From Prostheceraeus crozeri (lineage: Eukaryota; Platyhelminthes; Polycladida; Euryleptidae): a DNA stretch of 64,000 nt. The position numbers were made by a program, and so were the translations under genes. The stretch spans positions 224,501 through 288,500 of the forward strand of contig CAJQUW010002197.1 of assembly GCA_907163375.1 (NCBI GenBank), read 5' to 3'. This document shows positions 1 through 9,513 of this stretch, piece after piece. The notes beneath the pieces are model-generated. The model ran no database searches. It saw nothing but the letters and a program-made list of their open reading frames with translations, and had not been told where the DNA came from. The first letter of the stretch is position 1. Each line of letters begins with the position of its first letter.

Positions 1-943
1 TAATCTATAGCCAATTTCACTGAAGTGATAATGTGAGGTGTCAACACTCTTGTTTTATGTAAGATACCACCTAAAGGATCTACACACTTTCTGTATAAAG
101 ATACGGACCATTCTATATCAAATTGATTTGAACCATTACATTCCAGATAGCGCATATTAAATTTTCCATGAACGGCTGCAGAACGATGTCGTAAGAACTG
201 ATGAAAATCTTCTGAACGAACCAATACTAGATCATCATCATTTAGTTTACTGATTCCGATATGATAAGACAATTTGTTGTAAGTTAATGTTGCCACTTGT
301 TCACCACCTACTCGAAAGAGATAATTCAATTTCTTCAATAATGCTTCAGGAGTCATGTTCGTCTTTCTTGCCTTAATCACAATCTTCTTCACCAACGTCT
401 CTTCATTTTCGCAATAAGATCCACATAATAGGCTTTCTCTTTATGAATCAAATTTTTACAACCTCTAGGATAGTAATTAGTTTGATAAGTATCATAGCTT
501 GTCAAGGCGCTAGCAAAATAACCTAAATCATTTCTTGAACTCGGACTCAAAGCAACAATCCAATCTTCATCAACTGCATGATACATATGATCATATTCAT
601 CATTGTGGGTAGTAAACTCGACAATGTGTCTACATGCTTTATTCAGGAAATCAAATACGAATATTTTGCATGTTGAGAAATCTTTCTTCGGCCACTTTGG
701 AATGTTAACTCGATATACCTCTTCACACTGATAGGCATCTGTACGTCTCATATTAATAGTCATCACTTCATGATCAAAAGTATATACACAGTTACTGTGA
801 ACAAGTTGGGTGACGCCTACTTCCCACTTTCCATTCAGCTGTTGTGTATTATCAATGGGAGAAGAAAAGATAGGAGCTCGATTACCAACAAATCCATTTG
901 TTGCCACATTGCTAAGCAAAACATGATAGAATGACATTTTCAT
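1..943 (-). pseudogene. Penton-like virion protein 1, copy A
   Basis: The minus-strand gene starts at 943 and its C-terminal part runs off the window. The N-terminus (FYHVLLSN..., then KWEVGVTQLVHSN) is the typical opening of a protein family found beside F54H12.2-type capsid genes in Polinton/adintovirus elements, where a short beta-rich region is followed by a hydrophilic middle and a C-terminal domain ending near LHFR. It is thought to be a penton/vertex-type or other capsid component; this is inferred from position and family, not proven. Its start faces the plus-strand PC4/TBP island, leaving about 35 bp for a divergent promoter. Fossil. Confidence 0.6.
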
Positions 944-979
944 TTCGGTGATCTATACATCAACAATTTGCATAACATC

Positions 980-1204
980 ATGAAGACTTGGATTTTGGAC
1001 TCTCTACAATATATTAAAGTTGATCGCGATGGAAACGTTCATTTCAAGAATTCTTTTGGAAATACATCGAAAGGAATTACACTAACATGGCGACATTTTT
1101 TCAATCTTAATGATATCACTAGGGATTTGGAATATTTTAAAACGTTGAAATTCATCTCCTTGGGTAATCAAGTTTGGCTTCAACATCACAGAAATGAAAT
1201 TTAA
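980..1204 (+). CDS. PC4-like transcription coactivator, first paralogue, copy A
   Basis: A small protein of about 74 residues (MKTWILDSLQYI...). A central stretch KGITLTWRHFFNLNDITRDL resembles the PC4/p15 (Sub1) core segment in which KGISL is followed by an amphipathic helix, and a YIKVDRDGNVHF strand precedes it. PC4-like genes occur in several large DNA viruses and in Polinton relatives as single-strand-DNA-binding coactivators. The identical protein is encoded in copy B at 29575-29799. I chose ATG 980 because the second paralogue aligns from the same MKTW. It begins a plus-strand island and reads in the same direction as the TBP-like gene. The PC4 assignment is by eye and moderate. Confidence 0.5.
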   Translation: MKTWILDSLQYIKVDRDGNVHFKNSFGNTSKGITLTWRHFFNLNDITRDLEYFKTLKFISLGNQVWLQHHRNEI

Positions 1205-1251
1205 ATCCATCATTCTCATCTCTCCATCTATTTCTCATTTCGCAAATGCAA

Positions 1252-1268
1252 TTGGAAAAAGTATAAAA
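1252..1268 (+). promoter_or_regulatory. TATA promoter word upstream of PC4-like gene 2, copy A
   Basis: TTGGAAAAAGTATAAAA contains a canonical TATAAAA box about 100 bp before the ATG at 1373. The same 17-base word recurs at 1645-1661 before the TBP-like gene and at the equivalent places in copy B. Confidence 0.6.
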
Positions 1269-1372
1269 CATGTGTACATCGCTCCATTATGTCCTTCATT
1301 CGTCGCAAGTTCATCGCATTGCTACGCAAATCTTAATGAGACACCATCTTCAACACAATGTCACACTCCATC

Positions 1373-1590
1373 ATGAAGACTTGGAAATTGGATTTCCTAC
1401 AATATATTGAAAGTGATCATGAGCGAAACATATGTTTCAAAGAGTATACTGGCAATGTGAGAAGAGTATCTGCTTTATCATATCGACATTTTCAGTCTCT
1501 AAATCATATTATGAAGGACTTAAAATACTTCTGTATGAAAAAACATTCACGTATAGGAAATCGCGTATGGTTGCGACTTAACAAACAGCG
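1373..1590 (+). pseudogene. PC4-like transcription coactivator, second paralogue, copy A
   Basis: A tandem relative of the gene at 980: both open with MKTW-LD-LQYI and share the pattern F-K, G-N, L-RHF-LN-I-DL-YF and GN-VWL. The DNA upstream is duplicated as well, including the promoter word TTGGAAAAAGTATAAAA at 1252-1268. The coordinates mark the homologous domain only. The second copy is more basic towards its end. It may have taken a separate role in the same transcription module. Fossil condition. Confidence 0.45.
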
Positions 1591-1644
1591 AATTCAAATC
1601 TATCATTCACAACTTTTTATCTACTTCACATTTCATCAAGGCAG

Positions 1645-1661
1645 TTGGAAAAAGTATAAAA
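1645..1661 (+). promoter_or_regulatory. TATA promoter word upstream of the TBP-like gene, copy A
   Basis: An identical TTGGAAAAAGTATAAAA lies 37 bp before the ATG at 1698. The DNA just upstream (ATCATTC, ATCTA-TTC-CATTTC) also repeats that around 1205-1250, so the whole promoter was duplicated. Confidence 0.65.
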
Positions 1662-1697
1662 GGAAGATACACCGCTCTATTTGCTCATTTCTTCATC

Positions 1698-2243
1698 ATG
1701 AAACGTCATCGCTACACCATCGTCAACATTCTCCGACGCATCAGACTTCACACGAAAATCGATCTCGCAACATTACATCAACAAATTCCAAACAGCAAGT
1801 ATTATCCGGGTCGACCGCAAATGTTAGTGGTGAAGATGAGCAATTTACGGAATCTTCAACTCTTCCCAAATGGAACTGTACAGATTCTCGGCGCCCTTTC
1901 TCATTCATCAGCGCGGTTAATGCGCTTAGAGCTGCAGAAACTACTACGACGGATATGGAAGAGGGAGAAGTGTGTGATGTCGAATCTGACTGTGGACAAT
2001 ATGGTGATCTCTACTCAATTGAGTGAAAGTGTATCATTTTTGAAGATTCGTACCAGCAGTTACAATTTGTGTTATGAACCCGAACTTTTTCCTGCAGCTC
2101 TCATTAGTTGTTCGTTACCTGTGCATGTGGCAATCTTTCATAATAGTAAAGTGATCATTACTGGACTAAAATCTCATGTACAAGCAAATTTGATCCTAGA
2201 CTATCTCATCGAGTATGTACGTACCCAGCGGATTGTAAAATAA
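1698..2243 (+). CDS. TATA-binding-protein-like protein, copy A
   Basis: An open frame of 181 residues with two TBP lobes. Lobe 1 (about residues 7-88) follows the TBP pattern N-I-x-x-x-R-L-x-x-K-I-D-L, then a Y-x-P-x-R strand, then LQLFPNGTVQILGALS and a helix. Lobe 2 (about 95-175) has NLTVDNMVIS, the diagnostic YEPELFPAALI (eukaryotic TBP: YEPELFPGLIY) and VAIFHNSKVIITGLKS. Phenylalanines that kink TATA DNA in TBP have visible counterparts in LFPNG, ELFPA and IFHNS. The usual long N-terminal extension of host TBP is absent. The product probably directs initiation at the element's own TATA boxes; it has its own TATA 37 bp upstream. Copy B carries a close relative at 30294-30839 with changes spread over lobe 2. 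Confidence 0.88.
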   Translation: MKRHRYTIVNILRRIRLHTKIDLATLHQQIPNSKYYPGRPQMLVVKMSNLRNLQLFPNGTVQILGALSHSSARLMRLELQKLLRRIWKREKCVMSNLTVDNMVISTQLSESVSFLKIRTSSYNLCYEPELFPAALISCSLPVHVAIFHNSKVIITGLKSHVQANLILDYLIEYVRTQRIVK

Positions 2244-2269
2244 AAAATAATATTTCCAACATGATGTTT

Positions 2270-2731
2270 TTATTTCAAATCATGATAGAACTTACAAATC
2301 ATCTTTTCATTAGAAGATGGATTACATGAAAACTTTTGAATAACAGATTTAAATTGGTGTACATGTAAACGTTTTAAAATGAAGTACAATACTAAAGCAC
2401 CACAAGTTGATGAAAGTGGATGTCGCAGTATGCGCTCATTTTGTTGATATTGACGAGTATGCATTCTCAATCACTGCTGTGTTGGTATATTCGGAGGTTG
2501 AGCAGGAGAGTCAAATAGTTCACCACCTCTGTGTTTTCCAATAAAGATAGCTTTCCAATGCTCACCTTCTAAATTCTGTGAATGAGTGTTCAATACAATA
2601 AAGATGGGATGCTGTTTTACTGTAGTCGGTAAGGTATCTAGCGAATAGACATTATCAAAAGCTTTCAACGTAGCTTCACCTGCATTACGCTGCACTTTAG
2701 TCTTAATATCGTCAGTATTCAACCAATTCAT
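2270..2731 (-). pseudogene. Adenain-like (Ulp1/C5) capsid-maturation protease, copy A
   Basis: The minus-strand gene opens MNWLNTDDIK and is followed by GEHWKAIFIG (catalytic-type His), GGELFDSPA (acidic residue) and STCGALVLYFILK (Cys nucleophile region) in the order H-D-C known for adenovirus protease and SUMO proteases. Proteases of this family cut capsid precursors in adenoviruses and adintoviruses. It ends back to back with the TBP-like gene (26 bp between stops) and abuts the major capsid gene on its upstream side, an order conserved in copy B. Fossil. Confidence 0.75.
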
Positions 2732-4785
2732 TAGCGATTATGGTGAAGAATCACGTCACAATACTTAGCTATTTCAATACTTGAATCAAAGACTTGATAA
2801 ATTAATACATTGATCGTCTCCGTTAGCGTTGTTTTGAACTCCGGATCCAAGCGAATATTATGAGGAACGTTAGCTTGACGATACGGTCCACTAATATCGC
2901 TGTCGGCAGTCAAATCAAATGCATAAATAGTATATCCATTCTTAAACTTTTTCATTGTGACTCCGTTGGTATCGTCTGTGTTGTAAAAGCCAAAGACATT
3001 CATATAATCAACATAACTACGTAGAAATTGATAAGAAGTAAAATCTGGTTTATAAGGTGGACCAGGATGACTAACACCATTTACGCGCAAAGCAATTTCA
3101 CTTAAATTGTTGTATTTGAAGTTGAAGGGATTCTTCTTGACATTGCCATTGAATGCATCATTTTCAACCATTGCTACCATGAGGAGCTTTGGCGCTTCCG
3201 ATGGAAAGAGACCATCTTTCATAAAACTCTTTTGGTCTTAAGGAATCGCAAAATTGAGAGGCTTTGTATGTTGAATGGGATAAATGGCATTGTCGCGGTT
3301 AAGACCCTCAGCATGCCCTCTAATTACACTTGGATTAGCCACCACTCGACGAATGTATACTGTAATATCTTCCACATCAATTTTAAATTTCACAACTGAA
3401 GCAAATGCATTCAACAAAAATTCAGGCTTATTCAATGTAAGTTTGAGTCACACACTGGTATTACAGAGTAAAAATTTTGATTGTCTGAAGAAGTCTGAAT
3501 TAAGTGGACCAAATGCTTTTAATTTCCAATGTCCCTGTTAGGCAAGTTCATCGTTAATAAATGATCTGTCAGTGTCCAGTGTCATTTCAATGAAATGACT
3601 AAACATAAGGCATATCTCATGAAGTTGAAAACATTACACGTCCATGTCTATTTCAGATATTTCCAAAACGATTTCAGATATTCCTAATGAATTTCAGACA
3701 TTTCCAGGTGGAATTCAAATTTCTCCAAATGAATTTCAGATATCTGTCTGAGGCTCAACTTTGAAATATCTTAAAATCCATCTGGAAATGTCTGAAATTC
3801 ATTTGGATAGATCTGAAATAGAAATTGAAAAGGTGCAGTATCACCGGCTTGTCAAATTTCACTGTGTGCAACTGTGCATTAAGAAATCGAAGCTTTTTAA
3901 AATCTGTAGTTCTCTCGGTTGTAGACGATCAGTGTAAATGTCTTGCAATCATCTTATCAATTTTGAAGTTTGACTCAAATTTTTAATTACTTGAAGGTAG
4001 AAAAATTCAAGACAATTGATATCAAAAGTTGCATCTGTATTAGTGTACCATGCTTACAACGAATTACCACTATCAAACATTTGCTTCGGTACTATAATAT
4101 ATAACGATGGAAATTACAAAGATAAATTCAAAGCTCTACGTGGATGCAAATCCATGCAAACATTTGCATGCCATGTGTTATTCTTCCGACTGGTCAAGAT
4201 GTTATGGGGATTACAATTCGAATCAACTAGTCGCCATTTCATTAGCGAGTTAACGAAAGACAGCTTCTCAAACGGTGTTGTCTGAATATTTAAGGCTGAC
4301 GTATTTTTAGCTGACATATTTTACTATCTTTAATCAAAGCAGATCGCTTTACAAAACCAATGTTTGTCTCACTAACAAATAGTGCTGCTTGATCTCTATA
4401 CCATCTCATTGCTTCCATATGACTGTTTTGAGCTGCTGGATGAAACTGTGATAGAGCATTCAAATATGCCTTATAGAAATAATCGCTTTGACCACCTCCC
4501 ACCTGTTGCTCTCCAATAGTTAGATAAACATCGCGAAATAATGTTGCCAGCGGTAAATTGTTCAGACCAACTTTATGTGCATCTTCAGTTTTAGTTCCAT
4601 CTTCTTGTTGAATTCTGAACCTCACATCAACCATCGCATAACTCAAATCAGTGTAGTCATCGCTAGCGCCAGGAATAAAAATTCAATAGGACCAGTATTC
4701 TCAGCTGTACGGGAATGATAATCTACAATACTTGAACTAAGAATATCTGTTTGTATTGCTTGTTGATCAAACAAACAAAACCCTG
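2731..4785 (-). pseudogene. Major capsid protein, F54H12.2-type, copy A
   Basis: The pieces match the family of C. elegans F54H12.2 and its cnidarian/arthropod relatives, a Polinton/adintovirus-type hexon protein: FDQQAIQTDILSSSIVDYH and GPIEF at the N-terminus, then DVRFRIQQEDG, NNLPLATLFRDV, then VRR...NPSVIRGHAEGL, and near the C-terminus VENDAFNG, KNPFNFKYNNL, GYTIYAFDLT and NVLIYQVFDSS. A double jelly-roll fold is expected for the family. The gene is fossil, and an inserted sequence of about 0.8 kb (about 3515-4300) separates its halves in this copy but not in copy B. Confidence 0.8.
3515..4300. repeat. Inserted sequence in copy A, absent from copy B
   Basis: Copy B reads straight through at the matching place (about 32090-32110), so this ~0.8-kb stretch was added to copy A. 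It has an imperfect inverted repeat: 3683-3712 (AATGAATTTCAGACATTTCC core) against 3775-3806, plus further ATTTCAGA words. That is MITE-like, but its ends could not be fixed. No transposase is seen. Confidence 0.5.
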
Positions 4786-5257
4786 AAGTTTTAACCTTAT
4801 GATTAGAAGTTATGACAGCGTCGTCGTTTAGCACTTGATGAAAGATTACAGCGCGCGCGACGTTTGTGTTTCTTAGTTTTGTTTGAAGTTCGCTTCTTAC
4901 CACCTCCGCCCTGTTTTCTTTTTCTTTAACATTCATTCGTTTAGGTGCTTTCTTTTGTTGAGTAGCATTAAAGGTTTGCTGTAATGTTCTTAGACCGCGT
5001 TCCTTCCCACGATTTAGTAATCTACTCTTTACATTTTTACCACTGGTAATATCATTAACAACATCACCAGCAAAGCCAACCGCATTATTTAAAATAGTTC
5101 GTTTCAAAGATCTTCCGACAGTCGATAAGAGAGGTGCTACAACAGATTTCAGGGCACCAAATATGCTATCTCCACGTTCACGGCGAGTACCGGTGTAAAT
5201 TGCACCCACGCCACTTAGATAGGAGGGGCGTGAAAAAAACGATGCAGTCGAATTCAT
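4786..5257 (-). CDS. Minor capsid/core protein, copy A
   Basis: The N-terminus SFFSRPSYLSGVGAIYTG followed by TRRERGDSIFGALKSVVAPLL recalls adenovirus pX/pVI-like and adintovirus core proteins: a G-x-RRxRG basic motif, then an amphipathic helix. It continues with GDVVNDITSGKNVKSRLLN, a very basic helix (KERGLRTLQQ) and KKAPKRMN-KEKENR. It sits directly upstream of the major capsid gene on the same strand, as in copy B. Likely DNA-binding or vertex-internal protein of the particle; the function is inferred. Confidence 0.6.
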
Positions 5258-5297
5258 AACTTAGACCTTGGAATTACAAGTTATATCTTTGCATAAA

Positions 5298-6360
5298 TCA
5301 CTGATGACCGCGTAGATGAAAGATGTCTGCACGACGCATCCAAGAGTTCATATTTGAAGGATAACCGACCCATTTAATAAGACACCATTCTTCACCTTGT
5401 CGTTTCTTACATCGAATGATTTCCTCTACTAAATATGTTTCACTTTGAGTGACCAACTCAATCTCATCGCGATAAAAGCTACCATCAATTTCTTCATTAT
5501 CGTAATTTTTCAACTTGTAAGTTGTTGGGGAGTCTTTTTTATTGATACTTGAAACTGTGAAAATTTCTTCTGTCCAATTCGAGAGATCACCTTTGTCAAA
5601 AACACTCTTTACTTTTGATATGCGAACTCTATCAACTATTTTCACATCAGTTTTTACATTATTACGCTTGCGTTGCAATGTTTCACACACTCTATCTACG
5701 TTGTCAGCATGCACATCCGCAGGTCTGAGTCAAATAGAACGATGAATAGAGTGATTGTAGGCATGTAGCGTATCTTGTAGAACCTTTGTCCAATTTTGTG
5801 TTAAGTTGGCAGTGAAATGTCGCCACAAGCGATTTTTTAATGGGCGATTATAACGTTCAACTAGTGCAGCCTTATAAGCACTCTTTACACTAAACAGCTC
5901 AATATCATATCTCTCAAATAATCTTCCCACATGCTGATTTTCGAACTCTTTTCCTTGATCACTCTGAATTCTCTTTGGAATGCGATTCTCTCGGAACATT
6001 GACTGGAATGCCTTTGCTACTCGCTTACCCTCTCTAGTTTTTAAAGGTTGAGCCCACGCATAACGCGAGAAAATATCAATTACGGTTAAGATAAAATTGT
6101 GTCCCGAGTTACGTTATGAAATGGCGGCAACGTCACACAAATCTGCTTGCCACTGTTCATCAATGTCAAGAGCAATATAATGACGGGTCCGGTACTTCTT
6201 TTTCGCTTGTTTGTGGAGTGTATATGTAGCTTGATCCCTTAGCCATTTTCAACTTGTGAGCGTGGAAGACCGCTCGCTTTTGACAAATTCTTTATAGATG
6301 CAAATCCTTCCGGATGCTTTACATCATAATATATTGACTTTAAAAGTTCATCCGATGACG
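5298..6360 (-). pseudogene. Retroviral-type integrase with chromodomain, copy A
   Basis: Central RVE-core sequence is visible (RIQSDQGKEFENQHVGRLFE with the second Asp and downstream Glu region; AALVERYNRPLKNRLWRHF; HAYNHSIHRSI). A C-terminal chromodomain follows (YLVEEIIRCKKRQGEEW, LIKWVGYPSNMNSW). The enzyme joins the TIR ends to target DNA, making the 6-bp duplication; the chromodomain may steer insertion to methylated-histone chromatin. Gene order (capsid genes downstream, basic Cys-rich gene upstream) is that of copy B. Fossil. Confidence 0.85.
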
Positions 6361-6362
6361 AC

Positions 6363-6933
6363 TTACTCTTTCTCCTTCTTCTCTTGTTTTTGTTTTCTTA
6401 CCTTTTTGCCTTTACAGCAACCACAGGATTTATGGGATTTACGTTTACATTGCTTAGGAGTCTCATTGTGAGAGCTGGCACAGCAAGTACAAGTTACATT
6501 TACATTTACTTCCGGCGGCTCATTACATGGTAAGCAACACATCTGCTTCATATTAATAGTCTGAGAACATGCATTTGTTTGAAGGAGTTCCTCTACGTCG
6601 TTCTCTTCCCCTTGTTTGTTTGATGGGTGTGGGAGGGGATTTAGAAGGTGATCTCTTAAACCAATTTCTTGGCATTTTAATTTTACTCTTAACCGGTGAA
6701 GTAGTTGAGGTAGCATCAACTGCTGAAATAGAATCAAGTTCTTTCAATGTTTCATTATTCAAAGCAAATTTTGGAACATTGTGCTTTTTCAATAGTTTAA
6801 AAAAGTAAGACCAACCAGGTGGGACATAGCCTTGACGGCGCTTCCTGCGTGTTGCATGCTGAATCAAGTCTTCATAACGTGAAGCGTTAATAATTCCATT
6901 ATCATCTGAAATGATTTCACCTCTATCATTCAC
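6363..6933 (-). pseudogene. Basic, Cys-rich small protein(s) upstream of integrase, copy A
   Basis: Two overlapping minus-strand frames. The upper has the conserved Polinton-associated stretch RKRRQGYVPPGWSYFFKLLK (helix, then FALNNETLKELD) ending in a basic tail. The other carries clustered cysteines (CCLPCNE, TCTCCASS, KSCGCCKGKK) and a Lys-rich end (KQKQEKKEKE), which suggests a metal-binding or nucleic-acid-binding tail. Homologues with the PPGW-x-x-F-x-K motif commonly sit beside the integrase in this element group, function unknown. Both frames recur almost unchanged in copy B. Confidence 0.45.
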
Positions 6934-6987
6934 AGTGAGATATGGTTCAATGCTGTTGAAAAGGCATATTGCATATGCACGAGATGC

Positions 6988-7224
6988 TTAAGGTGTAGCA
7001 GTCGAAACAAAGTCACGCATCTTATTCTTCAAACTTTTTGATTCTTCGACAGTCTTCGATTGTAATAATACAGCACGATGTGGATCTTTGATATGCGCAT
7101 TTTGCTGATAATTTAATTCATTCTTATAAATTTCATTTGCGAGAGGTTGTCTTACTTGTTGCATAGCAGTCAATTGCACATATTCATCCTGAGGAATAAC
7201 AACCATGCGAGAATAAGAACTCAT
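6988..7224 (-). CDS. Small conserved Polinton protein (MSSYSRM), copy A
   Basis: A 78-residue protein, identical in copy B. It opens MSSYSRMVVIPQDEYVQL and continues QQVRQPLANEIYK, a pattern I recognise from small proteins between the packaging ATPase and the integrase in this group. Mostly helical and polar, with no membrane segment. Function unknown. Its ATG lies immediately after the end of the ATPase coding region on the same strand. Confidence 0.55.
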   Translation of the reverse strand: MSSYSRMVVIPQDEYVQLTAMQQVRQPLANEIYKNELNYQQNAHIKDPHRAVLLQSKTVEESKSLKNKMRDFVSTATP

Positions 7225-7229
7225 AGTTT

Positions 7230-7908
7230 GTAGATAATCATAGGCTTTTTTTAAAATATCACTTCGAAATCTAAATTCTTCCGGACGCTCTTGTATAAAA
7301 TCAATAAATAAGTAACCGTGTGGTTTTTCAGTTGCTGCTTAAAAAAGTTCAATTAAGGCTTTTGAACCTCTTGGCGCAGCTTGTCGAGCTAAAATTTCAA
7401 ATTGACTTCTATCTCGTGGATTCTTAAAAACAGCGTAATAGTGTGTATTCAGGTTTCGTGTGCGGGCTTCTTTCCCATCAGGAAAAAAATTTTGCGTGTT
7501 ATGGATTATAAAGCATCCTTTGTGATGTGATGCGCGAGTGAACATATCTGTAACATCTTTAGAATTCTTGCTTTCTTTTAATAGATCATCCAATACAACG
7601 ACATCATTTGACTGAATCTCATCCACTGGAATAATTCCTTCATTTAGAATAAAGTTAAGACGTTGCAATTCCTGAAAGATTGACGGTTGATAAATGCCAT
7701 AACACCAAAGCACTCGATTGATAGGTTCCCTAAACAACTCTTTTCTTTTATCTAGCAAATTCAGAGTGAAAACAATTTTACCTGCATGGGATGGACCTGA
7801 TGCAGTCAGAACTTTATCACATTGAAGTCTGAAATCCATTTTAATACTTTGGGATTCAATATTTGCATAATTAACGCTTAGGACTAAAGATGCTACCCAA
7901 TAGGTCAC
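7230..7908 (-). pseudogene. FtsK/HerA (A32-like) genome-packaging ATPase, copy A
   Basis: The N-terminal half has DFRLQCDKVLTASGPSHAGK (P-loop region). Walker-B-like DVVVLDDLLKE lies at about residue 100, then FTRASHHKGCFIIHNTQNFF and THYYAVFKNPRDRSQFEILA (sensor-type region), as in packaging ATPases of Polintons and adintoviruses. A characteristic KPHGYLFIDFIQ stretch lies near the end. The enzyme would pump the genome into capsids. It overlaps the basic Gly-tail gene at its 5' end, as expected for a compact virus-like block. Fossil. Confidence 0.8.
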
Positions 7909-8420
7909 CTACTATAGGAGCTAACAGCTGAAGTAACACTGAAAGGAAATCACCCTTCTGTGTTAGAGTTTTCCTCTTTCTTTGAAGGGTGACTTTAGGA
8001 TTGGAGATGAATCGCAATTTTATAGTATGTCGCTTAAGTAACTTTCGTTGTTGTGGTGATAATTTCTTTGTCCTCAAACTTCTCACATGCCGAACCTGTG
8101 GGCAATCTCTAATAGCCGGACTGAAGGAGCGAAGGGAAAACGGGGAAGACGTTGTAATTTTTCGTGATCGTATCGTGCTTCGCACCCAATCGAAAAATTT
8201 CTAACTCCGATTTTACGCAATTTATCCTCAAACACCCATAATCGGCGTAAAAGTAACTGGCCATTGCTATGTAATGCCCAATCTCTTTTGTATAAGCTGG
8301 ATGAACTTCGTTCGTTTGTATTTGCAACGAAACCTGTTTTTGTTTGCGTAACCGAAACTTGGTTTACTCCTGCTATAGAGGACAGTCTGGTTTAAATTCA
8401 GGGATACCAGTTTTTCCGCA

Positions 8421-9437
8421 ATGATCGACAGGGCAATATTTTGGACAATAGACGTGGTGGTGGAACTATTATCTATAGCTCACTATCCATCCCTTCTACC
8501 GAAGTTGTATTTCCCTGCTACATGCAAAAACCTTTTGGTATTGAATGTAACATTATCAGATTTTTTGAAGATGATGTGTGTGTACATTCCACCAGGACTT
8601 AGTGCGGACGTTTTCGTGCAATGTAAAGAATTTCTCATTGATTGCTCTGATTACATCTTGTCTATCAACCCGGAGGCTTATCTGTATATCTGTGGTGACT
8701 TCGATCACTATAATATGACTAATATTCTTACTGTACTTACCTTCGGTGATGCAACTTTGGATAAATTCTTTTGCTTTGATAATGATGTCAGTGGGTTCGA
8801 TGTTTCAACTGCTCCTCCTCTTGGCAATGCTAGGAATTCCCATTTAATTGTTATTGTCTCGAAAGACTGCTCCTCGAATTCATCGACAATCCACTATCAT
8901 AAAGTTTTTGATTTGCGTCATTCTCATGTAATGCGTTTTCACAAAGATTTGGAGTCGACAGATTGGTCTGCATTGTTTTCTTGTCGTGACGTTGAAAAAT
9001 GTGTAGATTTGTTTTATGATGCATTTTACATGGCATTTTCAAAGATACCAGTTTCTTTTGTCAAATTCACAACGAAAACTAAACCCTGGATCACTCCTAT
9101 TGTTATAGAACTAATTAAAATAAAAGATGGTCAGCTTATAAAGCTAAGAATTTCCAACTTTATCGTCATTACAAAGGACAAAGTGCGTAAAGAAATTTTC
9201 AAATCGAAAATGATTTGGAGTAGAAACATGTGTAACTCTGTGAAAGATGTATGGTCTGTTGTAAATGAAGTTCGGAGCAAAAAAGTTAGTAGTTCGGTAG
9301 ATCAGATTGTTGCATTATTCCCTGACGCTGTAAAAGCTGCCAATGCTGTTAATGGAATATTTTCTTCATTTTTTGTAGAACGTAGCATTTTTCCACAGTT
9401 ATCTGTGAGTTCTCCTGTGACGACTATACATATGTGA
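8421..9437 (+). pseudogene. LINE endonuclease-to-linker region
   Basis: APE-type endonuclease remnant. Upstream in another frame are CNAQSL and TETWF; this frame has DVCVYIPPGL in an alternative phase, YLYICGDFDHYNM (the GDFN-type motif, here GDFD), and SHLIVIVSKDC (the SDH-type end region, altered). A C-terminal linker with KTKPWITPIVIELIK follows. The endonuclease nicks target DNA in target-primed reverse transcription. The frame is changed at least twice relative to a family consensus. Confidence 0.6.
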
Positions 9438-9513
9438 TAAATCGTTTGTTTAGAATTTTTTCAATAATCTAAAAACCAATAAGCCTTGTACTAGCGATGG
9501 AATCCATCCCATA

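Noticed and set aside
1358-2026. Long plus-strand frame running over the TBP-like gene
   Set aside because: Beyond about 1590 it reads across the promoter and the other frame of the TBP-like gene; only the first part matches the PC4-like paralogue.
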